DNA of 64,000 nucleotides from Phorcus lineatus (taxonomy: Eukaryota; Mollusca; Gastropoda; Trochida; Trochidae): positions 41,867,402 to 41,931,401 of the forward strand of contig OV121086.1 of the NCBI GenBank assembly GCA_921293015.1, given 5' to 3'. The translations under genes were made by a program, and so were the position numbers. Below the pieces are notes generated by a model. The model was not told where the DNA came from. It saw only the letters and a list, made by a program, of their open reading frames with translations, and ran no database searches. Positions 46,501 to 52,500 of the stretch are shown here, piece after piece; the first letter of the stretch is position 1, and every line of letters starts with the position of its first letter.

Positions 46501-48197
46501 TGTAAACTTGTCAAATAAAATAAAAAGAAATCCATCAGTACTCACGCAGGTTTTGCCTCCCTTCCGTCTGGGTGATAGAGAGCTATGGTTGCAACAATAC
46601 ACCCGTGAGTAACTGAAACAGGACAGACAACATGAGCTGATCTCATACATAGAGGAGGAAAACAGAGTTCACTAGCAGAAACTTTTTTCAGATCAGAGCT
46701 CTTGAGTTGGTTTACAGTCTGTATAGGTGTAACATTATATTCCAGGAAAACCTCTGATACTATTTCATTATGAATGATAGTGAGAATGCTTACATAATGT
46801 AGTTTGACATGATGATTGACATTCAAATAGTATGATAAAAACTCTTTTTTTTCTTATATTCTTTTATTGTTTTCAATGACAAGTTCACAAAAGTCACACA
46901 TTTTCTACTGGAATTTTGAGTGATAAAAAATATATCTAGTATTGGGACTAAAATTTCTCTCACTAATTTGGATTATGACTATTGTGAAAATTAAAAAAAA
47001 TAATTTGAACATGAACTTGAATAGAATTGGTGCATACTTGTGGAATATCATGTTAGGGAGTTAGAATCTATTAACATTTACATATTGCATATCAAAATTG
47101 AAAAAAATAATATTCTGAAAATAACAACTATGAAATAGCGAAGACAAATGAATGAATTACCCTTGAATAATGTCGGAGGTTTTGTGATTAATTTACAAAA
47201 GGTCTAAATCAATTGTTTAAAATTAGCTTTACAGACAGGTGGATTGAATAGTTTAGAAGTTTTGACTCAATCAATCATCTACTTGTAAATGAAAAACATT
47301 GTCAGAGAAAATTGACTGAAGCATTCATAAAATAATCAAAATGTGCTTAGAATCTACCATCTGTTGTTCAGATATATATATATCTGAATTCAAGATACCA
47401 AAAACCGATATATGGATTCTCAATTCAATTTTATTTTGCATGCATCTACCTCTGGTCTTACTTTGTAAGAAAAGTGAGTGTTATTTCAATTTATTGAAAC
47501 TGCAGAAAATATAGACCAAGAATACACTTTAAAGCTTATAACATGAATCATTGGTGAAACATACAAATGGACTAAAGATACAGAAATATTCAAATGATGA
47601 TGTTTTATGACGAAATAGTTTATGTTTAGATCTACAAACAGTGATCGAGGTGAAAGGGAGTGAATGAAACAGCAGCTCCACTTTCTCATTCAGTATTTTC
47701 TGTATCCAACACTCATAATTGCATGATGGGATCTATCCCACAGCTCCAAGCAATTGCTTGAGAGGGATTCGAAGGTAATAAAACACAGGTATATCTAGAT
47801 ATCCCATCTTACAGCTGCTATTGGATAGAAATCTTCACAATGCACACAACCCCCAAAATATTGAAAAATTACTCAAGTATTTTTAAGATTCTCATTGCAT
47901 TAATTAGTTTTGAGTTGGACAGGATGAGGGGTGTAAAGTTACATTCTCTCATTGACAAATTTCTCCTGATGTAGGGTTGATTTTAATCAGCAATATTAAT
48001 GGATTATTGACGTAAAGGAGAAGAATAAGAGCATGCTCACTTTTCTCTCCTCTCCTGTTGTTCTCCATGACCTCGACTCCGAACTGGATGAGGTCTCCGG
48101 AGAAAATCTCTCTGGCAGGGTACTCTTCCCCCCCTTTAGATAAACGCTGGTTGTTGATAAATGTCCCATTGCTGCTTTTCATGTCACGCATGTAGAA
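10432..48197 (-). CDS. SLMAP: SLMAP orthologue, 28 coding exons, N-terminal exon missing
   Basis: SLMAP is a tail-anchored membrane protein of the ER, nuclear envelope, centrosome and muscle membranes. As a STRIPAK subunit its FHA domain binds phosphothreonine on MST1/2, bringing PP2A to these kinases and damping Hippo signalling. Visible here are the second half of the FHA domain with the KSSNGTFIN signature and the next strands ([10 protein letters not shown]), the family segment [12 protein letters not shown], the block [16 protein letters not shown], and [14 protein letters not shown]. About 700 residues of coiled coil follow, then a C-terminal hydrophobic anchor. All 28 exons join in frame, giving 886 codons plus stop. 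With about 65 missing N-terminal residues the protein would be near 950 aa, against 828 aa for human SLMAP; the excess lies in the 63-nt exon cassettes. The start exon must lie upstream of e2. I could not find it up to 64 kb. Confidence 0.95.
10921..11055 (-). CDS. SLMAP: SLMAP e28: coiled coil before the anchor
   Basis: 45 codons, phase 0 to 0. It contains [20 protein letters not shown] and [18 protein letters not shown], heptad-like with Leu/Ile/Met at a/d positions. Acceptor TGTGCAG, donor GTCAGT. GC content is clearly higher than in the flanking introns. Confidence 0.9.
12993..13239 (-). CDS. SLMAP: SLMAP e27: coiled coil plus optional Ser-rich end
   Basis: 247 nt, phase 2 to 0. The coiled coil ([19 protein letters not shown], then [20 protein letters not shown]) is followed by a low-complexity stretch ([13 protein letters not shown]). 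A second in-phase donor, GAG|GTGAGG, lies 87 nt inside the exon (short form starts at 13080 on this map). The 29-residue Ser-rich end may therefore be alternatively spliced. Confidence 0.88.
13536..13582. repeat. 25-bp-period tandem repeat, two copies
   Basis: 'acaatatttgtactcttttaat' occurs at 13536 and 13561 with 3 bp between. It lies directly beside the hairpin element at 13601. Confidence 0.8.
13601..13694. repeat. Foldback (hairpin) element, ~94 bp
   Basis: Two arms of about 40 bp (13601-13640 and 13655-13694) are near-perfect inverted copies separated by 14 bp, sharing 'tttatggatattcaacttc'. The two long opposite-strand frames here (13553-13868) arise from this palindrome and are not genes. 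It is probably a small MITE or foldback element in the e26-e27 intron. Confidence 0.85.
14291..14366 (-). CDS. SLMAP: SLMAP e26: coiled coil
   Basis: 76 nt, phase 1 to 2, donor GTGAGT, acceptor TTCAG. It encodes [20 protein letters not shown] and EAEMK. This is the exon that ends the run of phase 1-1 cassettes. Confidence 0.9.
15351..15470 (-). CDS. SLMAP: SLMAP e25: coiled coil then basic/Ser linker
   Basis: 120 nt, phase 1 to 1, donor GTAAAG, acceptor CTTCAG. It starts [18 protein letters not shown] and passes into a non-helical [18 protein letters not shown] segment, a plausible phosphorylated linker. Confidence 0.88.
15775..15802. repeat. 14-bp tandem duplication
   Basis: 'gagtgacatccaga' is repeated head to tail, two copies, within an intron. 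Only a minor slippage-type repeat. Confidence 0.6.
16426..16488 (-). CDS. SLMAP: SLMAP e24: 63-nt cassette
   Basis: Phase 1 to 1, 21 residues: [20 protein letters not shown] then K. Donor GTAAGT, acceptor TTTACAG. One of the three-heptad modules. Confidence 0.9.
16913..16975 (-). CDS. SLMAP: SLMAP e23: 63-nt cassette
   Basis: Phase 1 to 1, 21 residues beginning [18 protein letters not shown]. Donor GTAGGT, acceptor TTTGACAG after a T-run. Confidence 0.88.
18392..18454 (-). CDS. SLMAP: SLMAP e22: 63-nt cassette
   Basis: Phase 1 to 1, 21 residues: [20 protein letters not shown] then K. Donor GTGAGT, acceptor CTAACAG. Confidence 0.9.
19438..19500 (-). CDS. SLMAP: SLMAP e21: 63-nt cassette
   Basis: Phase 1 to 1, 21 residues: [20 protein letters not shown] then R. 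Donor GTCAGT, acceptor CTTTCAG. Confidence 0.9.
20710..20835 (-). CDS. SLMAP: SLMAP e20: 126-nt double cassette
   Basis: Phase 1 to 1, 42 residues, exactly two 21-residue units: [20 protein letters not shown] then [20 protein letters not shown]. The second unit again carries an 'x-Q-L-L-E' start like the single cassettes. Donor GTATGT, acceptor ATACAG. Confidence 0.9.
21171..21645 (-). repeat. MITE-like repeat, copy 2 (475 bp)
   Basis: It starts TTAAAGAGCCACTCC and ends with the near inverse GGACTGGCTCTTTAA, so it has terminal inverted repeats of about 15 bp. It is homologous in opposite orientation to 875-1276. No coding capacity. It ends only 19 bp from the donor of SLMAP e19, so it lies entirely within the start of that intron. 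Confidence 0.8.
21665..21727 (-). CDS. SLMAP: SLMAP e19: 63-nt cassette
   Basis: Phase 1 to 1, 21 residues: [20 protein letters not shown] then R. Donor GTATGT, acceptor TTGCAG. Confidence 0.9.
22212..22400 (-). CDS. SLMAP: SLMAP e18: 189-nt triple-length cassette
   Basis: Phase 1 to 1, 63 residues, three times the usual unit. It opens as coiled coil ([15 protein letters not shown]) and then becomes a Ser/Asp-rich linker ([20 protein letters not shown]), likely disordered and rich in CK2-type sites. GC content is high compared with the flanks. Confidence 0.9.
22665..22727 (-). CDS. SLMAP: SLMAP e17: 63-nt cassette
   Basis: Phase 1 to 1, 21 residues: [20 protein letters not shown] then E. 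Donor GTGAAT (weak), acceptor TTTTCAG. Confidence 0.88.
24530..24595 (-). CDS. SLMAP: SLMAP e16: 66-nt cassette
   Basis: Phase 1 to 1, 22 residues: [20 protein letters not shown] then MK. It is one codon longer than the standard unit, so it breaks the 63-nt rule by 3 nt. Donor GTAAGT, acceptor GTACAG. Confidence 0.87.
25777..25839 (-). CDS. SLMAP: SLMAP e15: 63-nt cassette
   Basis: Phase 1 to 1, 21 residues: [20 protein letters not shown] then E. The Met codon sits in a strong initiation context (GGAGATGG) and could start a short isoform (see the promoter-like segment at 27.7-28.1 kb). Donor GTACGA, acceptor TTTGCAG. Confidence 0.9.
25893..26091. repeat. 98-bp tandem duplication
   Basis: Two head-to-tail copies begin at 25893 and 25991 and differ at only a few positions; both contain 'cctctatttaactctatacc'. 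It lies 53 bp upstream of the e15 acceptor side and so covers part of the intron that could hold the branch region. Confidence 0.85.
26258..26287 (+). promoter_or_regulatory. X-box (RFX-like) and YY1-like motif pair
   Basis: GTTGCCATGGAAAC matches the palindromic X-box bound by RFX factors. AAGATGGCCGCC, 4 bp further on, matches the YY1 consensus seen near many transcription starts. Both lie about 125 bp inside the left end of the TTAA-flanked element. Motif matches only; no evidence of activity. Confidence 0.4.
26387..26545. repeat. Nested 159-bp inverted-repeat element
   Basis: Perfect 18-bp inverted repeats, GAGTGCAATGACAGAGAG at 26387-26404 and its complement at 26528-26545, enclose A/T-rich sequence with poly-A and poly-T runs. 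It could be a MITE inserted in the larger element or a subterminal repeat of it. Confidence 0.75.
27721..28060 (-). promoter_or_regulatory. Candidate internal SLMAP promoter and first exon
   Basis: Minus strand, upstream to downstream: a ZNF143-like core CCCATAATGCACC near 28040, an ETS-like CCGGAA, a YY1-like CAAGATGG near 27990, then a transcribable stretch ending CTTTCAG|GTAAAC at 27721. That donor is phase-compatible with e15. The in-frame path upstream has a stop and no ATG, so translation of such a transcript would start at the e15 Met. The CpG-containing stretch 27.95-28.3 kb stands out from the AT-rich intron. Vertebrate SLMAP is known to use alternative promoters. This is inference from motifs and phase. 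Confidence 0.3.
28875..28937 (-). CDS. SLMAP: SLMAP e14: 63-nt cassette
   Basis: Phase 1 to 1, 21 residues: [20 protein letters not shown] then T. Donor GTAAGT, acceptor TTTTTCAG. First exact 63-nt member of the phase-1 series. Confidence 0.9.
29166..29273 (-). CDS. SLMAP: SLMAP e13: linker and coiled coil
   Basis: 108 nt, phase 1 to 1. It encodes [20 protein letters not shown], a proline-containing break, followed by coiled coil [15 protein letters not shown]. Human SLMAP has comparable acidic/Ser-Pro linker material at about this point. Donor GTCTGA (weak), acceptor CCGCAG. Confidence 0.88.
29699..29770 (-). CDS. SLMAP: SLMAP e12: coiled coil
   Basis: 72 nt, phase 1 to 1: [20 protein letters not shown] then LDSL. 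Donor GTAAGT, acceptor TTACAG. Confidence 0.9.
30202..30259 (-). CDS. SLMAP: SLMAP e11: coiled coil
   Basis: 58 nt, phase 0 to 1: [19 protein letters not shown]. The block LQADNDFT is identical to vertebrate SLMAP as I know it, which anchors the alignment. This exon switches the gene from phase 0 to the phase 1 series. Confidence 0.93.
31078..31188 (-). CDS. SLMAP: SLMAP e10: coiled coil
   Basis: 111 nt, phase 0 to 0: [20 protein letters not shown] then [17 protein letters not shown], highly charged heptads. Donor GTGTGT, acceptor CCTGCAG. Confidence 0.9.
31271..31422. repeat. Large palindromic foldback element
   Basis: Arms 31271-31343 and 31361-31422 are inverted copies sharing 'gcactagtatgacgttctat' and 'gctcccatgacattttc'. 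The loop is 17 bp. The left arm has an extra block of about 12 bp. It is the core of a repeat-like region extending to about 32.1 kb, in the e9-e10 intron. Confidence 0.85.
31423..32120. repeat. Unclassified repeat-like region with a triplicated motif
   Basis: The motif GTGCAATACGGAAT occurs twice directly (32021-32035 and 32041-32054) and once inverted (32065-32080). 'TTATTATATACCC' near 31424-31434 has an inverse partner 'GGGTATATAATAA' near 32106-32118, which would bracket the region. CpG content is higher than in neighbouring intron. No coding frame. It may be a non-autonomous element adjoining the palindrome. Confidence 0.45.
32470..32835. repeat. Tandem array (~105 bp period) overlapping the end of SLMAP e9
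   Basis: About 3.5 units, each with 'ccccatccatcgatctatc', then 'taccttgagtttatcctgaag'-type sequence, then 'gcaggcccttacc'. The exon-like part is the last ~20 nt of e9 plus its donor. Units start near 32489, 32595, 32701 and 32803; the last runs into the real exon. The exon end with its splice donor has therefore been copied into the downstream intron. Confidence 0.85.
32814..32951 (-). CDS. SLMAP: SLMAP e9: coiled coil
   Basis: 138 nt, phase 0 to 0: [20 protein letters not shown] then [20 protein letters not shown]. It corresponds closely to vertebrate SLMAP 'RSLSNTEDECTHLKEM'. Donor GTAGGG, with partly preserved decoy copies downstream; acceptor TTGCAG. Confidence 0.93.
33172..33234 (-). 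CDS. SLMAP: SLMAP e8
   Basis: 63 nt, phase 0 to 0: [20 protein letters not shown] then E. Nearly identical to vertebrate SLMAP. It has the same length as the later cassettes but a different phase. Confidence 0.94.
33599..33676 (-). CDS. SLMAP: SLMAP e7
   Basis: 78 nt, phase 0 to 0: [20 protein letters not shown] then YENTAK. Matches the vertebrate 'EDSLRKELIALQEDK' region. Donor GTGAGT, acceptor TTTCAG. Confidence 0.94.
33801..33872 (-). CDS. SLMAP: SLMAP e6
   Basis: 72 nt, phase 0 to 0: [20 protein letters not shown] then TYSK. A diagnostic SLMAP block. In vertebrates the segment just after the FHA domain contacts STRIPAK partners. Donor GTAAGT, acceptor CCACAG. Confidence 0.95.
34717..34812 (-). 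CDS. SLMAP: SLMAP e5
   Basis: 96 nt, phase 0 to 0: [20 protein letters not shown] then [13 protein letters not shown] diagnostic SLMAP block. Donor GTCAGT, acceptor CTCCAG. Its 5' half recurs in degenerate form in the upstream intron. Confidence 0.95.
34813..35290. repeat. Degenerate tandem copies of the e5 acceptor side
   Basis: After the real e5 5' end and its flank ('catcatcattgtcattatcatc', then 'gatacctgaaatcttgct'), related sequence recurs around 35090-35190 ('gctccaacatctt', 'tcgtcattatcatcaata', 'aatacctaaaatcttgct'), and again at about 35207-35285 ('cactggatgcagtgctttct', 'attgtcattatcattaat'). An intermediate weaker trace lies near 34960-35000. Exon-derived parts carry disruptions, so they are relics rather than usable exons. 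Confidence 0.7.
36102..36142 (+). ncRNA. Hammerhead-ribozyme-like motif (minimal, short stem III)
   Basis: In order: AUUCAC (stem I, 36102-36107), invariant core CUGAUGA (36108-36114), stem II GACC-UUAU-GGUC (36115-36126), core GAAA (36127-36130), a GUAC stem III, UU (36135-36136) as the U16.1/H17 pair, then GUGAAU (36137-36142), which closes stem I with six pairs. Cleavage would fall after 36136. Stem III is too short to close alone, but AGUACU is self-complementary, so two copies could form it jointly. Hammerheads with very short stem III are known from Penelope-like retroelements. H17 is U rather than the usual C. Confidence 0.6.
36874..37177 (-). mobile_element. Full-length tRNA-derived SINE
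   Basis: On the minus strand the head (37177 to about 37100) has a pol III box A (37150-37167, TAGCGCAGTGGTTAGCGC) and box B (37113-37123, GGTTCGAATCC), with a CTTCGGA loop resembling tRNA-Arg(UCG). A body with 'gggctttctccctgcaataa' follows, then a CTCACC-repeat 3' end. It is flanked by a perfect 13-bp target-site duplication, ATTTAAATACAGG, at 36861-36873 and 37178-37190, so insertion is fairly recent. Related 3' portions lie at 49526 and 62403. Confidence 0.9.
37463..37541 (-). CDS. SLMAP: SLMAP e4: linker after the FHA domain
   Basis: 79 nt, phase 2 to 0: [20 protein letters not shown] then LAQYLQ. It joins e3 in frame as ...[12 protein letters not shown]. The [11 protein letters not shown] block equals vertebrate QELFQLSQYLQ. 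Donor GTGGGT, acceptor TTGCAG. GC-rich compared with introns. Confidence 0.92.
41001..41034 (-). other. Possible cryptic or poison exon
   Basis: 34 nt with good splice signals: acceptor TTTCAG, donor GTAAGC. One frame reads [12 protein letters not shown], but that frame does not fit e3 (which ends in phase 2). Spliced after e3 in the required phase it reads GVY then stop, and 34 nt would also shift e4. It is either a chance pair of splice sites or an exon whose inclusion truncates the protein just after the FHA domain. Confidence 0.25.
44698..44873. repeat. MITE-like unit with ~17-bp inverted ends
   Basis: Left end 'ttcagggattgggaa' and right end 'ttcccaatgcctgaa' are inverted copies with one mismatch, and the inner 'atgagccatttt'/'aaaatggcccat' pair extends the similarity. 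The unit is about 175 bp with no coding frame. Confidence 0.55.
46546..46612 (-). CDS. SLMAP: SLMAP e3: last strands of FHA domain
   Basis: 67 nt, phase 1 to 2: [20 protein letters not shown] then KPA (last codon split). Matches vertebrate VTHGCIVSTIKLFLPDG. Donor GTGAGT, acceptor TTTCAG. Confidence 0.95.
48041..48197 (-). CDS. SLMAP: SLMAP e2: FHA domain core
   Basis: 157 nt, phase 0 to 1: [20 protein letters not shown], then [20 protein letters not shown]. The SSNGTFIN loop is the FHA signature; the Asn is the residue that in FHA domains positions the phosphothreonine-binding loops. The GR and SxxH residues belong to the missing upstream exon. Donor GTGAGC, acceptor TTTCAG. Confidence 0.96.
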
Positions 48198-49525
48198 CTG
48201 AAATAGAATCATTGATATAAATATTGATGTGAAAATGCAATACCTCTGTGAGACTGCAAGTCAAACTATCACTGTTGCTGAAATACACATGAGAATACAC
48301 TGTACTTGGAACTGCACAATGAACTGTACATAGTAATCAGAACTTGACCCAAGTAACAGCCCACAGGCCATAGATGGTGTCTTTTATTCTAGTGTGATGA
48401 CTTTCAGTGAAAATAATAAGACATTTCACAGCCCATAAGATTAAAACTTTTACAAAACGTCCTTTGGCAAAGAGGAATGCAAGTCAATGCCCAATCTATA
48501 GGATAAGGGTACCCTTGGTTAAGTGTTTTTCTGAGTGTTCAGGTTATATTGATTAAAGAAGCGAATAATATGCCAAATTTATGTTGAGCTTGTTTTGAAG
48601 CTTATTATCTTCAATGCAATTTATGGAGGTCACTAAAACATATGAACTTATATCCTACTAGATGGAAGACATTTGGTGATTTGGTGGATAAAATTACTAT
48701 ATAACAAAATAAAAACTCAATTCTGTGAAACAAAATCTTATTAGAAAACAACTTTGAAAACCAGTAAACATATAGCCCCCATATATCCTAATCAACGCCT
48801 ATGTAACTAATACATCAAATAAAACTGAGTCTCGATAATTCTCAGCAAGCTAAAAACTAGCACAAGAAACCTATTTCCTTAGACCTTGTTATACATTTCA
48901 ACTGTCTCTGAAAAATCTTTAAACCTTTCTTTGGCTTCATAAATGTTCCATATAATTTTTAAAACATATCACAATTTGTAAATTATTCTATCAAATATTG
49001 TTAGCAATGTCCAAGAATCAGAATTAGAAACCAGTGAGAAGGTGTATTACAGATGAACACATTCAGATAGCTAATGAAGTAAACAGATAATTGACTTAAA
49101 AGACTGCTAGATAGTCTAACTTCACAAAATGTTCCTTTAACTAGATTATTTCCCTCTTGTCTGGCAGAGTACTCTGTCGAACAGATGTGATTCCCTGGTA
49201 CATGAGCAACTGTCAGAGATACTAACTAGACAAAGCACAACCAGTGAACAACTCCAGCCTTCAAGCAGAGCTTCCTATGCAGGTACACTTCCCAATAATA
49301 CCTGCCCTCCTGAGTCCTTATTTCATGCGCAACTGTCAGAGATACCAACTATATCAAATGGCTACCAATAACAATGTTCCACCTGGGCTTAATTACATCA
49401 CAGGTGACAGGTATACTGATCAACCAAATTTCACTAGTTAACTAGTTACTTAATTCCAAAGCGGAGGAGATTTATGTAATCAAAGTTTACTTTCATTTTT
49501 ATAATCTAACTTTTGGGTAAGTCAT

Positions 49526-49570
49526 GTGAGGTGAGGTGATATGGGGTTTAACAACACTTTCAGTATAGTT
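49526..49570 (+). repeat. SINE 3'-end fragment
   Basis: 'gtgaggtgaggtg' followed by 'tggggtttaac' matches the tail of the SINE at 36874. Similarity fades after about 45 bp. A fragment or a divergent subfamily sharing the same tail. Confidence 0.55.
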
Positions 49571-52500
49571 ATGTCACACATCATTCATATCATCTTGATA
49601 CTTGATGAACCTTGATAGAAGCTCCTGAAAAGATTTACCAGAAACCAGTCAATTACTCCTGCTTCAACCTTGGCTATCCATCTTCCTGGCAAGCAGACAG
49701 ACGAACCTTAAATTGCGCCTCATCGGCCTGTAGGTGATAGTGGAAAGATTTATACTTGCTTATTTACTTTGCGTTTTCTTACTTTTCTCATGCTGAATAG
49801 AGAACTTTGATACTCATTAGGTATTAAAGTGAAGATTGAAATTTTTTTCATTTTTATGTTAGATTTGAACATTTTATCTTTCTAAATGATAATTTTAACA
49901 GGATAGTTTGAATAACTGAATGGCTAAACCTTTCCAATGTGATCCCTTACTCATTCTGCAAACACAGCACTTCATATTTCTTCCTCAACCTTATAAGCAT
50001 CCTCCCTAATCATTGTTTGCCCATAAATGATTAAAGCAAACAGAACCCCTCCACGACTCATCAGAATTATATCCTTAACAGCTATGCCAGATAGTCACCA
50101 TATATCTAGTACTGTACAAAAAGCTACTGAGCAACCTCATTTTGTTGAAGATGGAATGATTGGGAAGTTGAAATGATGCCATAACCAAGTGAATGAAATA
50201 TATACTACAAATCTTATACAGTATCCTTGACTTGGACATTTGTCAGCTTATCAAAGAAACCCTATGAAATATCTGCCAGTTATTCAAGCCAATGATCAAT
50301 ATCTATGCAATAAAGCATTCGCAGATGGCCTCATCCTGTTATAACCTATATACAGTCATGAAGCAGCATCTTATAAACTGGATTATCAGTTGTAGTTTGG
50401 TTTCTGGTGGGGAAGAATGAGTACCTCAGATATCTGATTGGCTTCAAGTTTACCTGATAAGATGTTGATTAAGTTGGTGTTCTACTCTCACATTATTCAG
50501 TACCTCTTTCCACAAATTAAAGAATGAATAGTTCACTCCTCCCCTCCCCTCAAGCTTAGTAATAACAGAAGAATGTAAGCCATTAGCACAATTTAAGTGT
50601 CTTTTACCTTGACCCAAAGCCAGGCTTTATAGCTGATACAACAGTTAACTTGTTAATGTCAGAAATAATCCATGTTTTGCCATGGGCTTTCATAGACATA
50701 TAAGCACAGGCTACTAAAAAGTTATGGTCCCATACAGGCATCAATACTGAAGCAGTAGATAAATCCTCCTTTAAAGATCCAAACTTTAATCTTAGAATTC
50801 ATAGTGATGTTGGTGAAAACCTGGAACCCTACAATAAATATGATTAACAAGGATGAACAATTCTAAACACATGAAAAACCCTTCAACACTTAAATTGGTA
50901 CCTTTTTGTGTCAGGTATGGATGACAAACAACTATAGTGAACATTACATAGTATAAACTGAGCATTTTCTATAATTATTATCCTAAAAAAGAATAATTCT
51001 AAGCATAACCTACATTATCAAAGAGATACCCAGATTTTCTACACTGGAATGGTTTCTATAATATAACCTGCCCTGAAGCATTGAAAAACAACTGAAATAG
51101 CACAGCCATATATCAGCCTCTGTAATGATGCGAGGAAAGCTTACAAGTATCGGAGATAACTGTGATCCAGCTCTAGGTTAAAGCTCAGAGAGAAACTATT
51201 CAGCCCAATTAGTGCAACTGGCAGGATCTATGGCTGCTTTAAGCTGTGATAATCCTGAGAGATAAAAAGTAGGCATCAGATGCAAGAAGTGGAGCTACTG
51301 CATGGATAATTCTTGCAATGTGGGATGAGCAACAAGTAGTAGAGCCATGCTTCTTAATATGTTTGTTTTTAACAGTCCTACTACTGGCAGGGATAAACAC
51401 CAAATAATGACACTGATGATGATATTTTGCATATTTTGTGATGACTTTGTTCCCAAGACAGCTTAACCTTTTCATTGATCACCATGGGTGGAGACTGAAA
51501 GAATATCAATCTTCAGTCCCTTCTGTATGTTAGATTAATTATTTTGTTTACACCTACTTATTCAAGTAATTTAGCCAATCAAACTATACATCTGTGCAAA
51601 GTGGATATCGTTAATCAGTCTGTAGGCATTAAAAATTAATTTGGCATGTTTTACACCCCTTATATAAAACGTCAATTTCAGATAAACAAAGGCTTGGTTG
51701 TGCCTGTTTGTTCTATTAATCTTGCTATCGTGATTTACCTAATGTACATTTTATCTATGCTTTCCAAGCGCAGATTCCGCTTACTCTGACGGGAGTGGGA
51801 GTGTTGCCTGCGTGTTAATATCTCTATGTTATCAATGACTGTAAAACTGAAAGGCAGTCCAGATCCATTAAGTATTACAGCAACAAACAAATTCTTAAAT
51901 AAAGGGCCTTTTCGTATTTATATTCACCAAAATGCTGTAGGTGGAATGGCTTCATATTAACGTGAGGTGATCTGCAGTACAAAATAACCTTTATGAACTA
52001 AGCTGTACTCATTACCATGTGACAGTCTAATAATTGAATCATCAAATGTGGTTAGACTTTGTTAGTCCCTAAACCAGTGATGTCCCTTTTTCATAGCTAG
52101 AAGTATAATTTAACAACAGAGCTCCTGAAACAGTGTTGAATCATACTTAGAGGCTAATCTAAAGGAATTACAGCTCATTCACATGGAGAAAGATTCACGA
52201 TAAGCCATTAGTTAAAGATATGCTATCATGTAATGTTTTTGGATCGGGTAACAGGTTTGTTTCAACCTCAAATATGTGCTACAAATCTACCAACTCCACA
52301 GCAGACTAAAAAGTAATCCGACAGGCTAAGGTTAATCATGGCAGTGAGCAACATCTATTTCTGATAGAGCCTAAACCTCACAGTCCCATCAACCCACACA
52401 GGGCAGAGGTAGAGACATCGCATGTCCAATCCCCTGAAGTCTTGGTACAGGAAATGCTAGTCCGTGTGCCGCTATACAGATTAAAGCATTGGTCTGTCCT

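Larger units (their letters stand above)
37542..46545 (-). other. SLMAP intron e3-e4 (9.0 kb)
   Basis: No further in-frame exon was found. It holds the possible out-of-frame exon at 41001-41034, a MITE-like unit at 44698-44873, and otherwise AT-rich sequence without recognisable genes. Confidence 0.6.
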